This document shows, piece by piece, positions 6,993 through 13,183 of a stretch of DNA of 14,265 bases. Under the pieces are notes generated by a model. That model was not told where the DNA came from. It searched no databases and was given only the letters and a program-made list of their open reading frames with translations. A program made the translations under genes and the position numbers. This DNA is from Comamonadaceae bacterium. Its GTDB lineage: Bacteria > Pseudomonadota > Gammaproteobacteria > Burkholderiales > Burkholderiaceae_C. Positions within the stretch are counted from its first letter, which is position 1; each line of letters starts with the position of its first letter. The stretch spans positions 1 to 14,265 of the forward strand of contig CANGYC010000030.1 of the NCBI GenBank assembly GCA_947457975.1, written 5' to 3'.

Positions 6993-7015
6993 TGGAGCAG
7001 GAGCAGATGGCGCTA

Positions 7016-7651
7016 TCAGGTGCGCCAGGTGGGCAGCGTCCAGTTGCGCCAAAGCGCCAGGCCCCTGAGCCCTGCTGTCAGGCCCACGCAGCCGATCAGC
7101 GCCAGCCAGCCTGGCGCCTGGGCCTGCCACAGTCCCACGTAAAGCCAGCCCCCCGCAAAAGCGCAGACTGCATAGGGCCTGTGGTCATGGAAAGCGGAGG
7201 GAATCTGGTTGCAAACCACATCACGCAACACCCCGCCAAACACGCCGGTGATCACGCCCATGAGCACGCACACCACCAGCGGCAGGTCCTGCTGCAGGGC
7301 TTGATGCACTCCGGTGGCGGCAAACAGGCCCAAGCCCAGCGCATCGGGCCACTGGATGGCTTTTTCGGTCAGTTCGAAATGGCGGTGGCGCAGGAAAAAC
7401 ATGGCCAGCAGGCACAGGGCTAGCACCCCCCAAAGCACGTCCACGTGCTGCACCCAAAAGAAGGGGCGATGGTCCAGCAGCAGGTCGCGCAAGGTGCCTC
7501 CACCAAAGGCGGCGATGAAGCCAACCACGCACACCCCCACGGCGTCCAGGCGCTTGCGTGCCGCCTCCATGATCCCGGAGAGGGCGAAGGCAGCCGTGGC
7601 CGCCAGCTCCACCACCAGGCGCAGGGTCTCGCCCCAGGCGTATGTGTCCAT
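7016..7651 (-). CDS. TRIC/UPF0126 family membrane protein (putative cation channel)
   Basis: 211 aa, all hydrophobic segments, about seven predicted membrane helices. The family's internal duplication is plain: GGGTLRDLLL (residues 50-59) in the first half and GGVLRDVVCNQIP (139-151) in the second. Together with the LSGIMEAARKRLDAVGV stretch (24-40), this is the signature of the UPF0126/TRIC family (YicG-like). Some prokaryotic members are trimeric monovalent cation channels; older annotations suggest glycine uptake. The substrate here is not readable. ATG 7651 lies 3 bp after the stop codon of the membrane protein at 7655-8191, so the two are almost certainly co-transcribed and possibly translationally coupled. 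Confidence 0.88.
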   Translation of the reverse strand: MDTYAWGETLRLVVELAATAAFALSGIMEAARKRLDAVGVCVVGFIAAFGGGTLRDLLLDHRPFFWVQHVDVLWGVLALCLLAMFFLRHRHFELTEKAIQWPDALGLGLFAATGVHQALQQDLPLVVCVLMGVITGVFGGVLRDVVCNQIPSAFHDHRPYAVCAFAGGWLYVGLWQAQAPGWLALIGCVGLTAGLRGLALWRNWTLPTWRT

Positions 7652-7654
7652 TTC

Positions 7655-8191
7655 TCAGCGAGGCGGGGCGGCGATGCCCAGGCGCTCGGCGCTCCACTTG
7701 AGCAAGTAGGCCCCGATCAGCGCGCCGATCAGGTCACCGATCACCATGTAGATCATCTGCTGAGGTGTACCAAGCAACTGAGGCGCCAGCAGGACCCAGG
7801 CAAAGTGGTGCAGCAGGGCGTTCGCCAGGCAATAAATGACGGTCACCACCGAGAGGTCGCGCAAGGACACCAGGCTCACCGATCGCCTGAACCACTGCTC
7901 GAAGATGAGCACGGCCAGTACGGGACCTGCAGCGGAGCAGAGCATGTTAACCACTCTTTGTAGCAGGGGATCCTGCTGGTTGTTCAGAAGGATGACCACG
8001 CCACCGAGCAAACCTGCCAGCAGGCCCTTGACCTTGCCGAGCAGCAGGACGTTGAGCAAGCGCAAAAAGGCCGGGAGGTAAACCAGGGCCACATTGGGAT
8101 TGATCTCAGCGAACGAGAACACCCAGTGGTTCAGTGTGTGGACCAAGGGATAGACCAACCCCAGGCCCAAGACGAGGAGGGCGTCCGTCAC
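7655..8191 (-). CDS. Polytopic membrane protein of unknown function
   Basis: 178 aa starting with GTG 8191, with a weak AGGCGA upstream. Five or six membrane helices are predicted, at about 4-25, 35-52, 56-72, 80-98, 110-130 and 145-165. Polar loops include HTLNHW and LNNQQDP, and the short tail WSAERLGIAAPPR is basic. The second and third segments (NVALVYLPAFLRLLNVLLLG, then KVKGLLAGLLGG) faintly recall the N-terminal membrane sensor domains of the MASE1 kind, but there is no signalling domain attached and I do not claim membership. It is the first gene of a two-gene unit with the TRIC-like gene and divergent from the LysR-type regulator, which may control it. Confidence 0.72.
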   Translation of the reverse strand: MTDALLVLGLGLVYPLVHTLNHWVFSFAEINPNVALVYLPAFLRLLNVLLLGKVKGLLAGLLGGVVILLNNQQDPLLQRVVNMLCSAAGPVLAVLIFEQWFRRSVSLVSLRDLSVVTVIYCLANALLHHFAWVLLAPQLLGTPQQMIYMVIGDLIGALIGAYLLKWSAERLGIAAPPR

Positions 8192-8212
8192 AATGCGTCG
8201 CCTGCTTGCTGC

Positions 8213-8242
8213 TGCATGCTTTCATTTTTGCATCACTTCATT
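8213..8242. repeat. Imperfect 16-bp-period direct repeat in a divergent promoter region
   Basis: TGCATGCTTTCATT (8213-8226) and TGCATCACTTCATT (8229-8242) match at 11 of 14 positions and start 16 bp apart. They lie in the 114-bp gap between the - strand membrane gene (start 8191) and the LysR-type gene (start 8306). They are candidate regulator binding sites (inference); low-complexity TTCATT content could produce part of the match. Confidence 0.4.
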
Positions 8243-8305
8243 GCCGCATTGGCGAGAAACCACCGATTTGCGCACGGCAGCACCCAGGCTAAACCTCACC
8301 GCCCC

Positions 8306-9532
8306 ATGAGCACCCACCTGATCGATCTCAAGCGATTGCGCGCTGCCTGCGCTGTTCAGGCCCTGGGCAGCACCGTGCAAGCTGCGCAGGCCCTGCGGGT
8401 GGCTCAGTCCTCGGTGGCCCGTGCCATCCAGGACCTGGAGCGAGCCTGTGGCCAGGTGTTTTTCCACCGTGTAGGCCGGGGCATGCAAGCCACTGAGGAG
8501 GGCACATCCTTCTTGCATCGCGCCCAGCGGGCCTTGAGCTGCCTGGCGGTTCTGGGCGGCCCTGAGGGGCGTGCCGGTGTGCATGCCCTGTCCTGGTTGC
8601 TTAGTCGCTTTGCCATGGGCCTGGGCCTGAGACAGATGCAGGTGCTCAAGGCCCTGGGCCGCAACTTAAGCCTGGCCGGGGCGGCAAAAGAGCTGGGGGT
8701 GGGCACGTCGGCCGTGCACCAGAGCCTGGCGCAACTGGAGCACCTGGCCGGGGCGGCCCTCTTCATTCGTTCCCGTCGTGGCCTGCGCCTGACCGACGCT
8801 GGCGAGATGGCGCTGCATGCGGTCAATCTGGCCTGGTCGGAACTGGAACAGGCCCAGCAAGAGCTGAGCTGGCGGGCGGGTGCACTGCGCGGCTCCTTGG
8901 TGATAGGCACCTTGCCTTTTTCCACGGGGCTGTTGCTGCCCAAGGCGGTGGAGTCCGTGCTGAGCGCCCACCCGGGTCTGGACATCAGCATCGTGGACGG
9001 TACCTACGACGTGCTCTTGCAGCGGCTGCGGGAGGCCGAGATCGACGTGATGCTGGGCGCCTTGCGCACCGAGGTGCCTGCACCGGACTTGCGGCAGGAG
9101 ACCTTGTTCGAAGACCGGCTGGCGGTGGTGGTGCGGGCTGCCCATCCCCTGGCTCAGCGGGCGGCACTGACCTGGGCCGACCTGGCAGATGCCGACTGGG
9201 TCATGCCCATGCCGGCCACCCCGGCCCAGAAAGTGTTCGAGCAGGCGTTTGCGGCGACCGGCCTGCCCCTGCCGACCAGCCACCTGAGGGTGAACAGCGC
9301 CCTGATGATGCAGGCCCTGCTGGCGCAGACCGACCGCCTGGCCCTGATGTCGCCGCGCCAGGTCCGACGCGAGATCGAGGCGGGCTTGCTCCGGGAGCTG
9401 CCTGTGCAGGTGCAGCATGCCCCCAGGCCGATTGGCATGGTGCTGCGGGCCGACTACCTGCCGCCCCCAGGGGCAGGACTGTTGCTCGAGCAGTTCAGGG
9501 CTTTCGGCCAAGTCTTGCGCGACCAGGCTTGA
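8306..9532 (+). CDS. LysR-type transcriptional regulator with two tandem HTH domains
   Basis: 408 aa, about 100 longer than a normal LysR regulator (roughly 300). The extra length is a second DNA-binding domain. HTH1, about residues 5-65, has GSTVQAAQALRVAQSSVARA followed by IQDLE, then FFHR. HTH2, about 109-168, has LSLAGAAKELGVGTSAVHQS followed by LAQLE, then LFIRSRRGLRLTDAG. A Gln/Glu-rich helix (172-192) leads into the periplasmic-binding-protein-like effector domain from about 195 (RGSLVIGTLPF), with LPKAV, DVMLGAL, VRAAHPLA and LMSPRQV motifs. ATG 8306 is the first residue before the conserved HTH1; the frame is open to 8126 but overlaps the divergent gene. It probably controls the flanking membrane genes and/or the substrate-binding protein at 9719 (inference). 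Confidence 0.9.
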   Translation: MSTHLIDLKRLRAACAVQALGSTVQAAQALRVAQSSVARAIQDLERACGQVFFHRVGRGMQATEEGTSFLHRAQRALSCLAVLGGPEGRAGVHALSWLLSRFAMGLGLRQMQVLKALGRNLSLAGAAKELGVGTSAVHQSLAQLEHLAGAALFIRSRRGLRLTDAGEMALHAVNLAWSELEQAQQELSWRAGALRGSLVIGTLPFSTGLLLPKAVESVLSAHPGLDISIVDGTYDVLLQRLREAEIDVMLGALRTEVPAPDLRQETLFEDRLAVVVRAAHPLAQRAALTWADLADADWVMPMPATPAQKVFEQAFAATGLPLPTSHLRVNSALMMQALLAQTDRLALMSPRQVRREIEAGLLRELPVQVQHAPRPIGMVLRADYLPPPGAGLLLEQFRAFGQVLRDQA

Positions 9533-9600
9533 GGTCGCCTGCATTCCTCTTCAGAGGGGATCTAGGGTTATCGCGGAGCTTCATTCAGCGCTTTGCATAG

Positions 9601-9614
9601 CTCGTCCGGACAAG
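9601..9614. promoter_or_regulatory. Candidate regulator dyad upstream of the substrate-binding protein gene
   Basis: CTcGTCCGGACaAG contains a perfect 8-bp palindrome (GTCCGGAC, 9604-9611) with flanking CT/AG symmetry. It lies in the 186-bp gap downstream of the LysR-type gene and 104 bp before the next start codon. The half-sites are compatible with a LysR-type operator, though the T-A spacing is N10 rather than the usual N11. No convincing promoter hexamer pair was found in the gap. Confidence 0.28.
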
Positions 9615-9718
9615 GCATTAGACGCGGTGGCCTGGCTTTGCGACTATCCTTGCATGGGGTGCGCTCTGTCATGGGCGCCAGTTCCATCTCAATACCCAGT
9701 TAACACGGAGACTTTCTC

Positions 9719-10903
9719 ATGTCCCTTTCCCTGCACAAGCGTCAGCTCCTGGGCATGGCCGCCTCGGCCATGCTGCTCGGCGGCCTGCTGCCCTCGGCCC
9801 AGGCCCAGGACAACACCTTCAAAATCGGCCTGATCGTGCCCCTGACGGGGCCTTTTGCCTCCACGGGCAAACAATTGGAAGCGGCCGCGCGTCTGTACAT
9901 GGCACAGAACGGTGCCACCGTTGGTGGCAAGAAGGTGCAGCTCATCGTCAAGGACGACACCGGCGTGCCTGACGTCACCAAGCGTCTGGCCCAGGAGCTG
10001 ATCGTCAGCGACAAGGTCAATGTGCTCGCAGGTTTTGGCCTGACCCCCCTGGCCATGGCCACCGCGCCGATTGCCACGCAAGCCAAGACCCCCATGGTGG
10101 TAATGGCTGCGGCCACCTCCATCGTCACCGAGGCCTCGCCCTACATCGTGCGCACCAGCTTCACGGTGGCGCAGGTGGTCACGGTGCTGGCCGACTGGGC
10201 CACCAAGAACAACGTCAAACGCGTGGTCTCTTTGGTCACCGACTACGCGCCGGGCATTGATTCGGAGAGATTCTTCAACACACGCTTCCAGAACAACGGT
10301 GGCGTGGTGATCGAGACCCTGCGCGTGCCCCTGCGCAGCCCCGATTTCGCGCCTTTCCTGCAAAAGGTGCGCGATGCCAAGCCCGATGCGCTGTTCACCT
10401 TCGTGCCGTCCGGGCAGGGCGCCGCCCTCATGAAGCAGTTCACCGAACGCGGCCTGGACAAGGCTGGCATCAGGCTGATCGCCGAGGGCAGCGTCACCGA
10501 TGACGACATCCTCAACAGCATGGGCGATGCAGCTCTGGGCGTGGTCACCGCCCACCACTACTCGGCCAACCACAAGTCGGCCCTGAACAAGAAGTTCGTC
10601 GATGCTTTCGGCAAGGCCAACAACGGCCTGCGCCCGAACTTCATGGCCGTGGGTGCCTACGACGGCATGCGCGTGATCTATGAAGCGGCCAAGTCCACCA
10701 AGGGCGGCACCGGCGACACCTTGCTCAATGCCATGAAGGGTCAGGTTTTTGAGAGCCCGCGCGGTCCGATGTACATCGACGCGCAGACCCGTGATGTGGT
10801 GCACAACGTCTATGTGCGCCGCGTGGAAAAGCAGGACGGCCAGCTCTGGAACGTGGAGGTTCAGACCGTCACCGACGTCAAGGACATCGGCAAGACCCGT
10901 TAA
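9719..10903 (+). CDS. ABC transporter substrate-binding protein, branched-chain amino acid type
   Basis: 394 aa periplasmic binding protein of the LivJ/Peripla_BP_6 type. A signal peptide covers about residues 1-29 (HKRQLL basic start, hydrophobic AASAMLLGGLLPSAQA, cut before QDN). The mature protein starts with the typical FKIGLIVPLTGPFASTG, followed by GGKKVQLIVKDDTGVPD, VLAGFGLTPLAMATAPIA, the VSLVTDYAPGID-type hinge region and GAYDGMRVIYEA near the end. Such proteins bind amino acids, aromatic acids or other small carboxylates and deliver them to a Liv-type permease (family knowledge). No permease or ATPase gene is adjacent, so it is an orphan. Shine-Dalgarno GGAGA lies 8 bp before ATG 9719. 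A terminator follows directly, so it forms its own unit. Confidence 0.9.
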   Translation: MSLSLHKRQLLGMAASAMLLGGLLPSAQAQDNTFKIGLIVPLTGPFASTGKQLEAAARLYMAQNGATVGGKKVQLIVKDDTGVPDVTKRLAQELIVSDKVNVLAGFGLTPLAMATAPIATQAKTPMVVMAAATSIVTEASPYIVRTSFTVAQVVTVLADWATKNNVKRVVSLVTDYAPGIDSERFFNTRFQNNGGVVIETLRVPLRSPDFAPFLQKVRDAKPDALFTFVPSGQGAALMKQFTERGLDKAGIRLIAEGSVTDDDILNSMGDAALGVVTAHHYSANHKSALNKKFVDAFGKANNGLRPNFMAVGAYDGMRVIYEAAKSTKGGTGDTLLNAMKGQVFESPRGPMYIDAQTRDVVHNVYVRRVEKQDGQLWNVEVQTVTDVKDIGKTR

Positions 10904-10909
10904 GCCCGG

Positions 10910-10972
10910 GCGCAGGCCGCCTGCGCTTGTCCGACAAGGGGCCTTTGCCATGGCAAGGCCCCTTGTTTTTTT
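10910..10972 (+). terminator. Double-hairpin terminator after the substrate-binding protein gene
   Basis: The first hairpin is GCGCAGG (10910-10916) with CCTGCGC (10920-10926) and a 3-nt loop. The second is a long stem, 10935-10949 with 10952-10965 (CAAGGGGCC and GGCCCCTTG at the base, one bulged T), followed by TTTTTTT (10966-10972). The second alone is a very strong intrinsic terminator. Confidence 0.92.
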
Positions 10973-11026
10973 GACAGCCCTTCCCGTTCATGACAAGGGC
11001 TGCATGACCGTTTCAGTGAGACCAGC

Positions 11027-11746
11027 ATGAGCCTTCCAACCCTGCTCCTGTTGCCGGGCCTGATGTGCGACCACACGGTCTGGCATCCTTTGCTGCCGAG
11101 CCTCTCGGCACGACGCACCTGCGTGGTCGTGGACCATGGTGACAGCGATGACCTGCAAGACATGGCCCTGCGAGTGTTGGCCACGGCCCCCGAGCGTTTC
11201 GCCCTGGCTGGTCACTCCATGGGCGGCCGCGTGGCGCTGGAGGTTTGCCGCCTGGCGCCTTCGCGCGTGAGCCATCTGGCCCTGTTGGACACGGGCTATC
11301 TGCCACTGGCCAGCGGCGAGGCAGGCCAGGAGGAGGTGCGCAAGCGCCAGGCCCTGCTGGTCAAGGCGCGCGAGCAGGGCGTGCGCGCCATGGCGCGTGA
11401 GTGGGTGCAGGGCATGGTCCATCCGGGCCGGCTCAGCGATGGGCCGCTGATCGAGGCCATCCTCGACATGTTCGAGCGCAAGAGCGCCGACATCTTCGAG
11501 CGGCAGCTTCGCGCCCTGGTTCGTCGCCCCGATGCTACGCAGGTGCTGGAGCACCTGGCCATGCCCACCCTGGTGCAATGCGGGCGCCAGGACAGCTGGG
11601 CCAATGTGGCGCAGCACCAGGCGCTGCACGCCCAGGTGCCGGGCGCGGTGCTGGACATCATTGAAGACGCTGGCCACATGGCCCCCATGGAGCGCCCCGA
11701 GGCAGTGTCTGCATCGCTGCTGCGCTGGCTGGAGATGGCGCCATGA
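11027..11746 (+). CDS. Alpha/beta-fold hydrolase
   Basis: 239 aa, cytoplasmic, no signal peptide. The N-terminal LLLLPGLMCDHTVW holds the oxyanion-hole strand. The nucleophile elbow is G62-H-S64-M-G-G, the catalytic acid lies in CGRQDSW (D189), and the catalytic histidine in AGHMAPMERPE (H217), giving a complete Ser/Asp/His triad. A helical lid lies between about 95 and 160. The fold is that of small esterases, lactonases and MhpC/PcaD-like enzymes, but the substrate cannot be told. The last four bases overlap the next gene (ATGA), so the two are translationally coupled. The upstream substrate-binding protein gene ends in a terminator, so a separate promoter is expected; a perfect TTGACA at 10971-10976 has no good -10 partner. 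Confidence 0.87.
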   Translation: MSLPTLLLLPGLMCDHTVWHPLLPSLSARRTCVVVDHGDSDDLQDMALRVLATAPERFALAGHSMGGRVALEVCRLAPSRVSHLALLDTGYLPLASGEAGQEEVRKRQALLVKAREQGVRAMAREWVQGMVHPGRLSDGPLIEAILDMFERKSADIFERQLRALVRRPDATQVLEHLAMPTLVQCGRQDSWANVAQHQALHAQVPGAVLDIIEDAGHMAPMERPEAVSASLLRWLEMAP

Positions 11747-12177
11747 GCCTGGCTCAATTGCTGGCCGAGCGCGACGTGCGCGCCGTGGTGATGGCTTCAG
11801 CCCGGCTGGTCGATGCCCAGGACTGGCGGGCTTTTGCTGACCTGTTCACCGAGGATGCGCAGCTCACCCGCCCGGATGGCTCGCTGATGCAGGGCCGCGA
11901 GGCGGTGTACCAGGCTTATGCTGCACGCAGCCCCGAGCGCCTGACGCAGCACGTGCTCTCCAACCACGAAGTCACTTGGGTGGATGCGCACCAAGCGCTT
12001 TCGCGCTGCCTGGTCTTGCTGTGGAGCGGCAAGCGCTCGGACCCTGCACCATCACAAGGCCGGCCGGCCGATGCGCCGCAGCAGCTCGGTGAGTTCGTTG
12101 ACACGCTGGTGCTCACGCCGATGGGCTGGCGCATCGCCCACCGGCAGGCACGCTTCATGTTTCACCGCGCGAACTGA
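11743..12177 (+). CDS. NTF2/SnoaL-like family protein
   Basis: 144 aa with the cone-shaped NTF2-like fold pattern. The N-terminal helix contains LVDAQDWRAFADLFTEDAQLTRPDG, then GREAVYQAYAARSP, a strand region with HVLSNHEVTW, and a final pair of strands ending WRIAHRQARFMFHRAN. This resembles the SnoaL_4 type of small hydratase, dehydratase or isomerase proteins, or non-catalytic ligand-binding relatives. Acidic and His residues that might line the pocket (D24, D33-E36 region, H69, H74) are visible but no mechanism can be assigned. ATG 11743 overlaps the hydrolase stop codon (ATGA), so the two products are made together and may act on the same compound (inference). Confidence 0.8.
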   Translation: MSLAQLLAERDVRAVVMASARLVDAQDWRAFADLFTEDAQLTRPDGSLMQGREAVYQAYAARSPERLTQHVLSNHEVTWVDAHQALSRCLVLLWSGKRSDPAPSQGRPADAPQQLGEFVDTLVLTPMGWRIAHRQARFMFHRAN

Positions 12178-12229
12178 GGCCGCGTCTTCTTCGGCCTGCG
12201 TGCACGGCCGAGGAGGCGAAAATTCACGC

Positions 12230-12235
12230 TATAAT
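12230..12235 (+). promoter_or_regulatory. Perfect -10 box (TATAAT) of the tRNA gene
   Basis: TATAAT lies 12 bp before the first base of tRNA-Asn, placing transcription start about 6 bp upstream of the mature 5' end. No good -35 is seen at 16-18 bp. A GC hairpin (12191-12196 with 12206-12211) just upstream has no T-tract. Confidence 0.7.
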
Positions 12236-12247
12236 CTTGGTCTCGAT

Positions 12248-12323
12248 TCCTCAATAGCTCAGTCGGTAGAGCGCCGGACTGTTAATCCGTAGGTCCCTGG
12301 TTCGAGCCCAGGTTGAGGAGCCA
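12248..12323 (+). tRNA. tRNA-Asn (anticodon GTT)
   Basis: A full cloverleaf of 76 nt including an encoded CCA. The acceptor stem TCCTCAA (12248-12254) pairs with TTGAGGA (12313-12319), followed by discriminator G12320 and CCA (12321-12323). The D-loop has AGTCGGTAGAG. The anticodon GTT is at 12281-12283, within CTGTTAA. The T-arm contains GGTTCGAGCCC. The sequence is close to the Escherichia coli tRNA-Asn pattern. The gene stands alone with its own -10 box and terminator. Confidence 0.97.
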
Positions 12324-12342
12324 GACACATCGAACGAAAACC

Positions 12343-12376
12343 AGCACTTAGGCCACAAGCCTAGGTGCTTTTTTTT
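12343..12376 (+). terminator. Terminator of the tRNA-Asn transcript
   Basis: AGCACTTAGGC (12343-12353) pairs with GCCTAGGTGCT (12359-12369) with one G-U pair and a 5-nt loop. It is followed by a run of T to 12376. On the - strand it is followed by a short T-rich stretch, so it may also help end the convergent MBL-hydrolase transcript (ends 12398). Confidence 0.9.
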
Positions 12377-12397
12377 GGGTCCTTGCGGATCTTCAGC

Positions 12398-13165
12398 TCA
12401 GGCCCGCATCCAGGGTGTACCGCTGGCGGGATGCGCGACACATAGATCGATGTGCTCCCCAAGCACCTCGCTCAGGGCAGCCTGTGCGAGTTCTGGGCGG
12501 TTGTTCTGTCGGCTCAGGTGGGCGGCGACCACCTGCCTCAAATGGGGCTTGAGATGCGCAGCCACTTCTGCGGCTTGTCGGTTCGAGAGGTGGCCCATGT
12601 CACCTCCGACCCGTTGCTTGAGAAAGCCTGGGTAGGCCGACTCACTGAGCAACTGCGCATCGTGGTTGCATTCCAGCAGCAGCGCACTGCAGCCCTTGAG
12701 ATGCGCCAGCACGTGCTCCGGGACATGACCCAGGTCAGTGAGGATGCCCAATTGAGTTTGTCCATCGTCCACGCTCAGTTGCAAGGGCTCCAGCGCGTCA
12801 TGCGGTACGGTAAACGGGCACAGCTCCATGCAGCCCAGATCGATCCTGTCGCCATCAGCCGTCACGCGCAGCCAGCTGTTCAGTGCAGGTTCGCCGCAGC
12901 CTCGCCAGGTGCCCTCGCTCATCCAGATGGGCACATGGTGCTGCCGCACCACCTGGGCTGCGCAGCCGATGTGGTCGCCGTGCTCGTGGGTAATAAAGAT
13001 CGCGTCCAGATCGTCGAGGCCAAGCCCTGCTTCAGCCAGACGCCGGGCCAGCACCCGGATACCCAGGCCGCAATCGACCAGCAGCCTAAAAGGGGCCAGA
13101 CCACCGGCTTCAATCAAGGTGGCGTTGCCTGAGCTGCCACTGCCCAGGCTTTTAAATCGCAACAA
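12398..13165 (-). CDS. MBL-fold metallo-hydrolase (YycJ/WalJ-like)
   Basis: 255 aa metallo-beta-lactamase-fold enzyme. The N-terminus FKSLGSGSSGNATLI is typical of the YycJ/WalJ subfamily. Metal ligands are visible: T59-H-E-H-G-D-H65 (HxHxDH), H122 (PHDA), D144 (LTDLGH), ECNHD (165-169) and H192 (GHLSN). Relatives are nucleases or hydrolases of unknown substrate; in Firmicutes the homologue is linked to cell-wall and DNA repair phenotypes (family knowledge). The start is a TTG (13165, with a second TTG next to it), as no ATG exists between the bamC stop codon and the conserved LGSGSSGNA. It begins only 18 bp after bamC, suggesting a shared transcript. Confidence 0.88.
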   Translation of the reverse strand: MLRFKSLGSGSSGNATLIEAGGLAPFRLLVDCGLGIRVLARRLAEAGLGLDDLDAIFITHEHGDHIGCAAQVVRQHHVPIWMSEGTWRGCGEPALNSWLRVTADGDRIDLGCMELCPFTVPHDALEPLQLSVDDGQTQLGILTDLGHVPEHVLAHLKGCSALLLECNHDAQLLSESAYPGFLKQRVGGDMGHLSNRQAAEVAAHLKPHLRQVVAAHLSRQNNRPELAQAALSEVLGEHIDLCVAHPASGTPWMRA

Positions 13166-13183
13166 GATAAGGCCCCGCAGGGC

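Noticed and set aside
8126..8305. Upstream extension of the LysR-type gene
   Set aside because: It would overlap the divergent membrane gene, contains CCC and His-rich stretches unlike the family, and ATG 8306 already directly precedes the first HTH.
12248..12323. tRNA-Asn as an integration site for a mobile element
   Set aside because: No integrase gene, no repeat of the tRNA 3' end in the window, and the flanking genes on both sides look like ordinary chromosomal genes.
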